Part shown: one piece after another, positions 33,976 through 44,062 of the stretch
How the letters are laid out: the number at the start of each line of letters is the position of its first letter
Position numbering within the stretch: the first letter of the stretch is position 1
Assembly: GCF_000247695.1 (NCBI RefSeq)
Contig: NW_004624734.1
Coordinates: 13,018,679-13,082,678 of the forward strand
Length of the DNA stretch: 64,000 nucleotides
Reading direction: 5' to 3'
Origin: Heterocephalus glaber
Lineage: Eukaryota > Chordata > Mammalia > Rodentia > Bathyergidae
Notes under the pieces: model-generated
Databases searched by the model: none
What the model saw: only the letters and a program-made list of their open reading frames with translations
Told to the model about the DNA's origin: nothing
Program-made: the position numbers and the translations under genes

Positions 33976-34396
33976 TTGTTTTAATTATTTTTTTAAATAT
34001 CTGTACTCCTGTAATAGTTTTCTTTCAATTTCTTGGAAAGTGCCCCCCATCTGTCCAGGTGATATCTCCACCCCCAGATTAAGCCAGTCTGCTTTCCCAT
34101 TCCTTCAGCCACAGTGAGGGGTCAGGGTGGGCAGGTAAACCTGGCCTAGTTACAGTGATTCTCAGACTTTCTCCTTGGAACAGTGGGGAAGTGCTAGATT
34201 CAAGGCTGGTGTTACAGCCTGTGTGGCTACTGGCAGAGGAATGCGTGTGCAGCCCATTTCCACCAGAGACAGCTGAGTTGGAGACAGATAGTGAATAGGA
34301 CACAATGTCATTTGAAAGGTATCACAGTCCCTGGTTTTCCAGTCACAGAAGACAATAAAGACTTACGATGTATTAGATTTTTAAAAATCTCTTGAA

Positions 34397-34552
34397 GCCA
34401 GGCATTGTGGCCCAGGCCTGTAATCCCAGCTGCTGGGAGGCTGAGGTGGGAGGATCACAGGTTAGAGCCTGAGCAACTTAGCAAGACCTTGTCTCAAAAA
34501 AAGGCTTAGGATGTAGCTCAGTGTGAAGGCTCTTAAGTTCAGTCCCCAAAAG
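34397..34552 (+). repeat. Composite B1+ID SINE with target duplications
   Basis: The B1 part (GCCAGGCATTGTGGCCCAGG, GTAATCCCAGCTGCTGGGAG, AAGACCTTGTCTCAAAAAAA) runs straight into an ID-like part (GGATGTAGCTCAGTGTGAAG, TTAAGTTCAGTCCCCAAAAG). Flanks are AAAAATCTCTTGA (34383-34395) and AAAAAGATCTCTTGA (34553-34567). One duplication pair around both halves shows they inserted as a single unit. Confidence 0.92.
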
Positions 34553-34654
34553 AAAAAGATCTCTTGAGATGGAAAGATTCTCACCCAGTAGAGCTATGAA
34601 CATCTGCTCTGTACTTCATACAGGATCTTCACGATACAGTTTCTTTGTAGTTTT

Positions 34655-34745
34655 GGGAGAAGCAAGTTTGCTAGAGATTGAACCCGAGGAGCCCACAGCT
34701 GCTACACATGTGCTCTAACCCTAAGCTAACCCCCCAGCCCCACAA
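34655..34745 (-). repeat. ID-like SINE, minus strand, diverged
   Basis: GCTAGAGATTGAACCCGAGG at one end and CTAAGCTAACCCCCCAGCCC at the other are the inverted ID box B and 5' end. More diverged than the GGTACC-tailed copies, so an older subfamily. Confidence 0.8.
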
Positions 34746-35938
34746 TTCAGTTTTTAAATGAGATCATGAATGCAAAGGCTGTGTCTGCACGCAAGGAATT
34801 AGGCTAGTAGGTTCCTTGTCCGACTCTGAACATACTGGAGATGTGTATGTACTTTGCACTGTGTCACCTTATGAACAGTGAGTAAATGGAAGGTGTTGCT
34901 ATCCTCCTCAGTAGAAATGATTGTAGCAGTGATATGAGAGGAGACAGAGAAGTGTTTTGAGAATTTTGATTTGCAGATGAAAATACCCACGGAGAGTCCT
35001 ACATGAGAGGGAACTGACTCTGTTTGGGTAGAGCGAGAGCCAGCATCCTCATGGTTTGGAGTGACACTGAGTGGAGTGGGCACAGCCCAGTCCCTGATGG
35101 TGGAATCTCATGGGGATCCCTTTCCTTGTGAACCCCTTTAGGCTCTCACTCTTCTTTTGAGTCCAGTTCTCATATGATCTCATTGGCTTGGTGTTGGCCC
35201 AGCCAGGGACAGTGGCTCTGGATATCCTTGGGATGCAAGGTAGTGATTGGAGAGCTAGAAGACAGGGGCTGGGCTCAGGAGGGGCCAACAGCCCTCTCAG
35301 CTGTTCATCTGGGTGCTGGTCACATGCACAACTAGTTTAGGAAGATTCATTTAGACGTACATTTGGACTTTGCCGGATACTTATGACTTCACTTAAAAGT
35401 TTCAAAAGTGAGTGGGCAACAATTATTTCGTTACACCTATTTGATTTCAGCTTTCTATTATGTACATGTAGTGAACCTCAGAATTCTTACATGATGAAAA
35501 AATAGGATTGGCATAGATTTTGCTAAATCAATGCAGTAATTTAGAGCTGAGTGGAACACAAAGTAACAAGAATTTGTCTAACAATTCAAGCGTGTTTTGT
35601 GAAGGCCCTCTGAACCTGCTAGTTATTGATACTGTTAATACAATATTTAGATTCCATTTGGAACAGACCAGCTGGCAAAGATTATGAAAATGTCAATCTT
35701 TCCCCAGAGTCGGTTGAAAAAAATTCATAACCGGAGCTAGGTTCACAAATGTAGGTTAAGATGAATTTATGTGAGTAGACATGAAATTAGGGGAAAAAAA
35801 TTAAAGCCCTTTAGCAAAAACTTTGAGGTCTTTGCCAAAGTACATTGGTGAATGATGCAAATTTTAAAATTTTGTGTAGAAAGTGTTTTCTCATTCTGTC
35901 ACAGCATCTTGATAGATAACTGCTTTGGTAAAGTAATT
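34746..35938. other. Non-coding stretch, nothing recognised
   Basis: 35340-35940 is AT-rich, repeat-free by eye and includes an exact ATGCAAAT octamer near 35856. Could be tested for conservation. Confidence 0.4.
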
Positions 35939-35953
35939 GATTTAGAAATTATT

Positions 35954-36044
35954 CCCTTTTTTTTTTTTTTGGTACCAGGGATCGAACTTGGGTCCTTGTG
36001 CTTGTGGGACAGGCGATGGAACCACTGAGCTAAATCCCTGGCCC
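35954..36044 (-). repeat. ID-type SINE, minus strand, exact target duplications
   Basis: T-tail, GGTACCAGGGATCGAACTTG ... CACTGAGCTAAATCCCTGG. GATTTAGAAATTATT occurs exactly on both sides (35939-35953 and 36045-36059). Among the youngest insertions here. Confidence 0.96.
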
Positions 36045-36459
36045 GATTTAGAAATTATTTAGACATTAAAACTTCATACAAGCATTTTGCTAGTGAAGAA
36101 AACAAACTTTTGAGATTTGAAAATGCAAGTTCACCAATTTGACTGAGATTTCTAATTTCCAGTGGGATACCAAATAACTAAGACCTTTTTTAACTGAAGG
36201 CACATGTAACTGTAGTTGTACCTTGGCGGTCGACTGGAAAAAAGAATATTCTTCCTCTGCAGAATTTGTCAGAATGATTAAGATGGGCACCACGGCCTCC
36301 CAGATCAGTGAACCATTTGTTACTTTCAATTAAACTGAAAGTCTCCATACATCAGCCCTTTGTAAATACTAAGTGGTTAATGCTGCCTCTTAAGTTTTCA
36401 AATCATTTAAGAATGTATTACAAAAAGAAAACTTAGCATCATTTTTTTATTAATAAAAA

Positions 36460-36772
36460 TTGAGCAACCGTATTCTGAACATTCAAAATTTAAGATGTTC
36501 CAAAATCTGAAACTTTTCAAGCACCAACATGATGCCTCAAGTGAAAAATTTCCCACCTAACCTCATGAAATATGGGTCAGAGCCAAGATACAGGCACACT
36601 GAAAATATTGTATAAAATTACCTTCAGGCTATGCATATAAAAACATTAATGAATTTCATGTTTAGACTTGGATCCTGTGCCCAAGATATATCTGTGTATA
36701 TGCAAATTGTTTTTTGAAATCCCAAATCAGAAATACTTCTGGTCCCTAGCATTTTCAATCAGTGATACTCAG
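36460..36772 (+). mobile_element. Tigger-like palindromic element
   Basis: TTGAGCAACCGTATTCTGAA, GTTCCAAAATCTGAAACTTT, ATTACCTTCAGGCTATGCAT and CTTCTGGTCCCTAGCATTTT match the same family as the element at 39063. No transposase. The subfamily name is uncertain. Confidence 0.8.
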
Positions 36773-37345
36773 ACTTGGATTTTATTTGACACGTGTCCCT
36801 GGGCCAGATGTTCTAATGCTGTCATACTTCAGAGACACATTTCTTTTGTTTTCCTTAAAGAGTTAAGACAATATCACAATACGTTTGTGGATAGGTACCC
36901 ATGTTTTGATTTTGCTGAGTTTATAACTCTGAAGTTCTTCCTGCCTAGCCCATTCTCTCTGTTCTAATTTGGCCCCCCATGTATAATAAAATTGTTTACT
37001 TTTTTTCCAACGTACCTGGGAACGTGATTTTGGTGGTAGCAGCAGAATGCTGCTTCCCATTTGTATGTGTTGTGTTTGTGCAGGAATTAACTGGAGTCAG
37101 AATAGCAGGGTGGGAGGTTTTTTTAGATACCTCACTGGGCACACCCTTTGAACAGACAAGCAAACTGGGCTCAATCAGGCAAAAGGTACCCTGCCCCAGG
37201 CCAGTCCTACTCTCCTTTCCTGCCTTCTTTTCAATCAGAGCCACCTTCCCTTCTGTCCTTGGTATATTCACAAAGATGGGTAGGAAGCAAAGATTCCTTA
37301 TTGTAATAGAGAGGAGTAACGAAACATTACTGTGGTTTTAGTCAA
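36773..37345. other. Non-coding stretch, nothing recognised
   Basis: The 120-codon plus frame (36979-37341) has no recognisable domain; its hydrophobic start is just T-rich DNA. Confidence 0.4.
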
Positions 37346-37348
37346 TGA

Positions 37349-37830
37349 CAGACTGGGCATACACTGGTAGACCCATAAGATTATTATGGAGCTTAGAAGT
37401 TCCTATGGACAAGTAACATTGTCGGATCTTAATGTCACGGTGCAACATATTGCTCGTGTATATGGTGATGCTGGTATCCACAAATCTACTGCACTGCCAG
37501 CCAGATAAAAGTACAGCATAATACTTGATGTAAAGGCCATAATACCTGATGATAATAGTAAACAACTGTCGTAGAGTTTACGCATTTACTACGCTATCCT
37601 TTTGATGACTATTTTAAAGCATACTCCTTCTATTTATTAATAAGGTTGACCCTAAAACAGTACATAGTGTTGAGCAGCAGCAACTGTATGCATGTCTGGA
37701 TGGCATCGAGAGGCGATGGTGAGACATTGACCTTCACCATCTAGGGGTGTGTAAGTGCACTCACGATGTTCCACAGTGACAGACTGGTGTTTCTCAGGAC
37801 ATGTCCCTAACATTAAGTGACACAGGACTG
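37349..37830 (+). mobile_element. Tigger-like element, internally deleted
   Basis: GACCCATAAGATTATTATGG, GATGCTGGTATCCACAAATC, CTGCACTGCCAGCCAGATAA and CCATCTAGGGGTGTGTAAGT followed by CATTAAGTGACACAGGACTG match a common mammalian Tigger-related repeat. The coding interior is absent. Confidence 0.8.
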
Positions 37831-37884
37831 CTATCTTCTTTTTTGTCCTACTGAGATCAGTCCTTGGCCTCATACCCCAGCTTT

Positions 37885-38035
37885 TCTGTTCACTAGCAGT
37901 ATTATGCCTTTCCAGGTCTCAGTCTCTCTATCTGTGAAATGGGGTGTAGACATCTCAGGATAGGTCCCAGGGAAGATTTATATGGTTCTCCTTTTGTGCC
38001 TGATATATGATAAACCCTCAGACTTAGTACCATTT
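37885..38035 (+). repeat. MIR fragment, plus strand
   Basis: CTCAGTCTCTCTATCTGTGA followed by AATGGGGTGTAGACATCTCA is MIR core and 3' wording. Confidence 0.8.
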
Positions 38036-39062
38036 GGTGGATCCATGTCTTCTCAGGGTCCTTTCAGGAAGCTGTAGGGCCTGGCTTCTAGCATAAAACA
38101 TCGCCCCAGGACTTTTATGTGTGTGGTCCATTGTCTTACTGAAGTTAACTCCAACTCAAGGGTCAAATTAAAATTTTACACATACACACCCACACCGTAC
38201 ATTTGCATAGCGCAGGCAAAAGATCTAAAAGGTAATGCTAAAATGTTCATCGTGGTTATTTAAGCTGTGAAATCATGGATAGATTTTCATTTGTTTTATA
38301 CTTGCTGTAATAATGTATTGTTTGTACAAAATAAAATACACAAAAGAACAAAACCAATTAAATTGCATAGCCTCCACTTTATATTCATTAGGTTATTGTT
38401 AAGGGGTAACTTCTGATCTTTAGGGATCTGAGCAATAATACTTGCAGGCGTGTCAAATGGCAGGGTTTAAGACCCTGGACTACTGAAGGATTAGAGTAGG
38501 GAAGCTCTAAGTTGTACTCTTCCTTGAATCTAGTATATGTTCCTCATAGCTCTTAACTTTTTAATAAATAAGATCCTTGTCCTTAAATTGTTGTGTGAAA
38601 GAAATCCCAACAAAAACAGTTGACCTCAGTCCCCATTGCCATGCACATAAGGCTGGGGCCTAGTGTGAGACACCCTGCTATGCCAGCCAGGGGTCCCTTG
38701 GCTGGTTCTCACTCTCCCAAAACAGAAGGGCTGAGTAAGTGGCAGGAGAGAGAGTGAGGCCCTGTGTATGTCAGCAGTGCATGATACATATGCTGCTCAC
38801 CTCAAGCAGAGAGCGTCTTTCCTTCCAGCCGGAGCTCTGGTCCCTCGGACCCAGCGACTGCACCCCATGGAGTCCTGGCCATATCAGAAGTGCTCCTGTC
38901 TCTGTGCCTAGGAGAGCAGGTCCTCACACAGAAAGCATTTCGATGGCAGATGGCAGTCATTTTCATTCACATTTGGGAACAGATAGTATTTGGGTAGTTT
39001 AGTTGAAAAGCATGGAGGAAGCATACAGTGCGAACTGTGTGGAGTAGCCAGGACTTTCAAAA
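38036..39062. other. Non-coding stretch, nothing recognised
   Basis: No repeat family or exon supported. Confidence 0.4.
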
Positions 39063-39492
39063 ATTGCTAGTTGGAGCATCCCTATTCTGGAAATCCCAAG
39101 TCTGAAACTCAAACTACTCCAAAATCCAGAAAGTTTTCAGCACTGACATGATGCCGGAAGTGGAAAATTCTACTCCATGAAATTTTGTTTGATACACAAA
39201 ATTAAAAATACTTTTTAAGGGCTAGGTATTTAGCTCAGTGATTCTGCCACCTGCATCCCAAGCGCGAGGACCCAAGTTCAATCTCCGGTATCCCCCCAAT
39301 AAAATACTGTTTAAGATTACCCTCAGGGTATGTGTATAAGGTGTGTGTGGAACATAAACAAATTTCGTGTTTAGGCTTGGGTCTCATCCCCAAGATATTT
39401 CACTATGTATATGGAAATATTCCAAAATCTGAAAATAAATCCCAAATCCAAAACAATTCTAATCCAAAACATTTTGGATAAGGGACACTTAC
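39063..39492 (+). mobile_element. Tigger-like palindromic element with nested SINE
   Basis: Left end AGTTGGAGCATCCCTATTCT and right end AACATTTTGGATAAGGGACA are inverted repeats of each other in diverged form. Same family as 36460-36772: both hold CTTCAGG/CCTCAGGGTATGTG and GTTTAGRCTTGG blocks. An ID SINE interrupts it at 39220. Confidence 0.82.
39220..39300 (+). repeat. ID-type SINE inside a Tigger-like element
   Basis: GCTAGGTATTTAGCTCAGTG to AAGTTCAATCTCCGGTA. Target duplications AAAATACTTTTTAAG (39205-39219) and AAAATACTGTTTAAG (39301-39315) differ at one base and are both Tigger sequence, so the SINE came second. Confidence 0.93.
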
Positions 39493-40325
39493 CTTGTGTA
39501 TATTTTAAACAGCTGGAGTAATGTTCAACCACTGTCAATGACCCATTTATATCACCTGCTACGTCAGGCTGCAGACGTCCAGTGTCATTGTCACTTGCAT
39601 ATGTGAGTTCCCAAGCCCAACTTGATGGATTTCCCAAAGGACCAGAATTTTAGAAGTTCTGTGTGCAGATTTCCTGGGCAAAGTGGAAAATAGATACAGA
39701 ATTAGATGTTGCGATTCCACAGTTTGAAAGTGTAGAGCTGTTTTTATTTCACTTAACAGTTTTGATAATCTTAAAACGTACTTAACATGCAGTCCTGATA
39801 GGCCTCCAGATGTTCTGCGACACCTGGAGCTGGAAGGGAGGTTCCTGTTGGGGTATTGACCCCAAAGCCGAAGAGGTTCCAAGCCCAGGTCTCAGCTCCT
39901 TGCTCGTCACCATCTGCCTTGGAGCCCTTCTGCCGTGAAGAGCTGCATTTCAATAACTATATTTAATTAATTTGCCTAAATGTATCCCACATGTTCCCAA
40001 AAGACTTTGCAGTCGCGTACAAAAATGCCTTGTAACTAGAGCTTTTTCACAAAGCAAGTACAGTAATCATGACAAAGGGAAAATAAAGGCGAGAAACCTA
40101 AGAAAGTTAGGGAAAGGTATGAATATATAAAATTAATAGTGTAAGTCCTGTGTATTGGCTTAAGAGGTGGGGAGGGGCTCGGTTATGAATTTTGCTCTGA
40201 CCTTCCTGATTTAGACCAGGGCAAAGAGAGAAATGTAATTATTTCTATGGCTTAAATGTTCAGAAGATTAAAACTGACTTGTTATCCAAGAGAAACACAG
40301 AGGTTGCTGGTAAAAAGACCTGAAT
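39493..40325. other. Non-coding stretch, nothing recognised
   Basis: Minus-strand frames of 84-107 codons at 39371-39953 overlap each other and the Tigger element; none is a recognised protein. Confidence 0.4.
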
Positions 40326-40328
40326 TAG

Positions 40329-40427
40329 GGGGCTGGGGATTTAGCTCAGTGGTTCCGCTGCCTGCCTCGCAAGCACAAGGTCCCGAGTTTGATCCCCAGT
40401 ACCAAAAAAAACAAAAAACAAAAAAAT
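40329..40427 (+). repeat. ID-type SINE, plus strand, exact target duplications
   Basis: GGGCTGGGGATTTAGCTCAG to GAGTTTGATCCCCAGTACC, then a CA-interrupted A tail. Direct repeats AAAAAGACCTGAAT at 40312-40325 and 40428-40441 are identical. Confidence 0.96.
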
Positions 40428-40441
40428 AAAAAGACCTGAAT

Positions 40442-41160
40442 GATATTTGTCCTTTTGATCCTGAGATCGACAGAGACAGAGTCAAACAGACAGAGATCCT
40501 TAGTGATTCACCACCATGCATCCTAAGATGATGCATAAGTTTAAAGCAGTTTTCTGTACCCTCTCTCTAAGTAGGACTGTGGCAACAAACATGTAGAAGT
40601 CATTCTGTCAGTAGCATGGGGACATTACCCACTGGAGTCCTAGGGACAGTGTCTGGAGCAAGACCTCGGACTCTGTAGATTTCAAAGCTCCCAGTGACCG
40701 TTGGACAGATGGGTGGATGTCCTCTCCTCAGAGGGAGTGAGAAATGTGTGTGAACCAGAAAGGCAGCCAGAGCTAGGTGCACTGAGTTGGGCGTGTTATT
40801 GGTGCACAGGGTGGGCGAGGAGGCGTGAAGTGAAGCTCACTGAGGATGTGAGCCCAGAGAGAATGGAGGCTGTGGCTGCATGAACCCCACAGGACACCAG
40901 AAGAGGTGAAGGCGTTCATTCCCATCACAGATCCTTTGTGTTCTTCTTCATCTCTCCAACGAGGATAGTTTAGGCAACATAGGTCAGAAAAGCGTAATGT
41001 GGGTCAGACATTCAGAGTAAAGCAGAGTATATCTTTAAATTGAACCACTTTATTAATTACATTTATTTTTCATTGAAAAAAGTTGTTTGTGTTTAAAAAA
41101 CCTAAGCTTTAGGCAAGTGTTTGCAAGGCTTCAGGGGTCCTGCCTGTGTCACAGTGGCCA
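40442..41160. other. Non-coding stretch, nothing recognised
   Basis: No repeat or exon supported. Confidence 0.4.
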
Positions 41161-41164
41161 CTGT

Positions 41165-41340
41165 TGATTGGCCTTCCTGCTGTGTTCCAGGCATTGAGCT
41201 TGGCAGATGCCTGCACATCCTCCCTGAGTCTCCCCCAGACCTATGGGGTACCAGGTGTGGGGGCATCATCGTCGCAGGCAGGCAGCCAAGCCAGGGAGGT
41301 GGAGGAAGTGAGAGTCACTCCAGCTTGACCTATTGCAAGA
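41165..41340 (-). repeat. Diverged MIR/L2 fragment, minus strand
   Basis: TGTTCCAGGCATTGAGCTTG and CAGACCTATGGGGTACCAGG resemble inverted MIR or L2 wording. Confidence 0.45.
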
Positions 41341-41556
41341 GAACCTAAACTTGGCACTCCATGTGTGGTTAAGCTCCCTTCTCTCCTTTTTCTTTCCATT
41401 CTTCTGAAACCTCCCATTGAGTTGGAATAATGCAGACATGCAGTCAGAACTGTACCATGTTATCCTGGTTGTATTAAGGGGGCTGGGAGCTGAGAGTCCC
41501 CTGGCTCAGCCTCCCCTACACCCCGTTGTCACCCCCATGGAATAGGCCATGGAAAC

Positions 41557-41586
41557 GTGTGTGTGTGTGTGTGCGTGTGTGTGTGT
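41557..41586 (+). repeat. (GT)n microsatellite
   Basis: About 14 GT units with one GC interruption. Confidence 0.92.
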
Positions 41587-42455
41587 CTATGCATGTTTGT
41601 CTATCAAAGGTGTTCCAGTTTTTGATCCAGGATAGGTGGACAGATATTCCTTATTTCAGTCTTTACTTTTCCAAATTAGAAAAACTATTATGAAGCCTCC
41701 ACTGTGCTATTAGATTTAGGATCCCTGAGGTTGGGTAGAAATGAACACACCGTTTTCTTTTCACGGGTGGGTTCTGAAGAAGTATTGGTCGTGAGAGAGG
41801 ACTCCCGGGCACCCCTTGCTGCTGTAAGTGCTGAGGTTGAAATCAGCTGGAGAACTGGACCAGGTAAGCGGCTCACAGCAGGACCTCAGCCAGAAACCAG
41901 CCAAGGTATTTCAAATTTTTTCTGGTGCAAATTCACCTAGAAGGGAAGCCCAGAGAGGATTTTGAGAGATTTTAAAAAATCTAGCCTCTTCCAGCAGGAT
42001 CGGATTATGCACAAATTGGTACTTACAAATGGTAATTAGTTCTGTTCTTAAAAGATTTCTCTAGAGGATAATTCTACTGCTTTCTTCAATAGTATGTTTC
42101 AGCGTAAATTTCTGAAAGGAATTTCTTCCACTCTCTAATTTGAACCTCCCTTCTTATGGTTTAAATATGCTCTCCTTTATTCTGCTCCTTATGAAGAGGA
42201 AACCAGTCAACACAACAGCTAAACAGGTCCATTCCCTGCATCCTTGCGGAGAACCCTGGCAGGGTCTCTGGCCATCAGCCCCCTGGGTGCTGATCTGCGC
42301 CCGTGTGTCCTTAGGATCAGCAGAGGAGTTGGTGGTGGGGATTGGCAGGGACCGCTACCTCCCGCCCTTGCCCCAGGGGACCCTGCACACCTGTAGGATG
42401 GGCAGCTACAGAGGGATTCGTTTTCTGATCATACGATCCAATGTTTCTCTGCTCA
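41587..42455. other. Non-coding stretch, weak exon-like segment
   Basis: A 78-codon frame (41704-41940) crosses a good donor (GGACCAG|GTAAGC at 41864/41865) but has no clear acceptor. The 127-codon frame 42140-42523 has no recognisable domain. Confidence 0.35.
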
Positions 42456-42461
42456 AAAATA

Positions 42462-42534
42462 ACTGGTTATGCAGGAATCGAACTGTTGGCCTTGGAGTCA
42501 TCGAGTCTGTTTTTTCCTACTGAACCAACTTGCC
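42462..42534 (-). repeat. tRNA-like relic, minus strand
   Basis: On the minus strand the segment starts GGCAAGTTGGTTCAGTAGG, holding TGGTTCAGTAG, a full match to the Pol III A box (TRGYNNARNNG). About 43 bases on comes AGTTCGATTCC, one base off the B box (GGTTCGANTCC), and the segment ends near ATAACCA. The T arm pairs only at its inner base pair, the acceptor ends pair only at GG/CC, and I find no anticodon stem. So it is not a working tRNA gene. It may be a decayed tRNA pseudogene or the head of an old tRNA-derived SINE. Confidence 0.35.
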
Positions 42535-43983
42535 ACTCACCCAGAAAATGTGTTTTTCAGAATGACTAGGGTTTGAATGAATAACTCGAGGAATTGGAAC
42601 TACATAGCTTTGTACACATTCTGATTCTTTGAAAAGTAGACTTGAAGAGGTCCCACCTGCTCAAACTCCTGTTGGCAGGATGTCAGACCGTGGTCTCCTA
42701 GCCAGATTTTCCCTGAATAATGAATGAGCCAGCATCAAGCCAGTCAGAAATAGAAATCAATAAAGCTAAATTCCACCAAGAAGCAGCAGCTGTGTGGTAG
42801 ACGGATAGAGAACACCGAGGCCAATGGATGCCAAACATAACAACACACACCTTTGAATTCTCACTAGTTAGGGGACCCAAAAAAGAACACCTGTAGCTTG
42901 GAAGCGTTAGAAGGGGTCCAAAGTGGGGCTCAACCTTGCTTGATTAGAAAGAGGAGGGATGAGCGAAGAGCCAGACGCTTGGCTTCTTACAGGCTGGTGC
43001 AGCAACAGCAGCGTGATGCACAAATCTCCTGGGAACCAGGCATCAAATGTCTTCATAAATCATATGTTTGCAGCTGTGTGACCAAAATAGATCTACACAC
43101 AGCCTGTTTGTCCTGGGCTTGCGGAAAACGACGGGACTGGGAGCTCCTCGAAGATATCTGTGATTCCTGCCCCTGCTTCTCTAGGTACCGGGCTGCCCCA
43201 TCAGCCATCTGATCAGGTCTAACATTCCCTTTTGATCGCCGGTGACACCGTCTTACCAATTGATTGATTTTCATTTGTGGGAGATTGAAGCACATTGTTC
43301 AGAGAGCCCTTTTTCTGCCAATTGTTCCCTGAAAGCCTGCTCAATTTCCCCTTTGAAAACGACAGCAGGCATCCTTTAGAAGACGGTCCAGTGTGGAGCT
43401 GGGTGGCAGCAAGGGCTGGCTGTGTGGCAGGCTCGTTCTGCCTGGCTCGGGGCAGGCCACCTGAGTGGGCGCTTTTATTGGGGTTTATTTGATGTGCCCC
43501 TGGGTGAGGGGTCAGCCCCTCAGCCCCTCCAGACTCACTGCGAACCTCTGGCAGTCTTGGGAGCTGTCTTGTTCCTTGGGTGCCTTCAGGCCTTTTTTTT
43601 CCCCCAAGTAAAGCACTTGAGACCACACTAGAAGGGTGTTGGGAAGATTACTCTGCAGAGTGGTACTGCTGTGTTTGATCCCCAAAAGGTGTTTTTCTTA
43701 AGGACAATGATGAACTGTAGGTCTGCTGTGACCCTTGAAGGTCACAGTATACTGACTTCTGACCCCAAATGCCAGGCTTTGCTGATGCTTTAGGTAGAAT
43801 CCTATTTAGTTTTGCAGCAGGCTCTGGGTTTGGCCTTTGCACTGGCCTTCAATAGCCAAACAGCCCTGTGCAGTTTGACCGTGTCTCTGCTCTACAACTG
43901 GAGGAGGAGTCAGATGGGATCCTTTCTTGATCTCTGGGTTCTGTGTTTAAGGAAATAGATGTTTATCCTGGGACATTTTACGC
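42535..43983. other. Repeat-poor non-coding stretch
   Basis: Repeat-free by eye with moderate GC. The 104-codon plus frame (42898-43212) and the 135-codon minus frame (43219-43626) have no recognisable domain. 43000-43400 is a candidate conserved non-coding block. Confidence 0.4.
43728..43745. promoter_or_regulatory. Everted nuclear-receptor-type repeat
   Basis: GTGACCCTTGAAGGTCAC is a perfect inverted GTGACC/GGTCAC around six bases. It reads TGACCC-TTGA-AGGTCA, an everted repeat with 4-base spacing, and contains TGAAGGTCA, which matches the extended half-site of ERR/SF-1-type receptors. Function not shown. Confidence 0.45.
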
Positions 43984-43984
43984 T

Positions 43985-44062
43985 TAATTCTTTCACCGTC
44001 CTCAGAGTCTAGTACTGGGTCTGATGTGGAGTGAACTGCTGCCTGTTGAATGAATGCTTTCA
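43985..44062 (+). mobile_element. L2 3' end fragment, plus strand
   Basis: CAGAGTCTAGTACTGGGTCT to GCCTGTTGAATGAATGC matches the L2 terminus. Confidence 0.65.

Noticed and set aside
41704..41940. 78-codon frame crossing a GGACCAG|GTAAGC donor
   Set aside because: No credible acceptor upstream, and the frame runs on through the donor.
42140..42523. 127-codon plus-strand open frame
   Set aside because: Includes the tRNA-like relic antisense and shows no domain.
43219..43626. 135-codon minus-strand open frame
   Set aside because: Peptide looks random and matches no family I know; opposite-strand frames overlap it.
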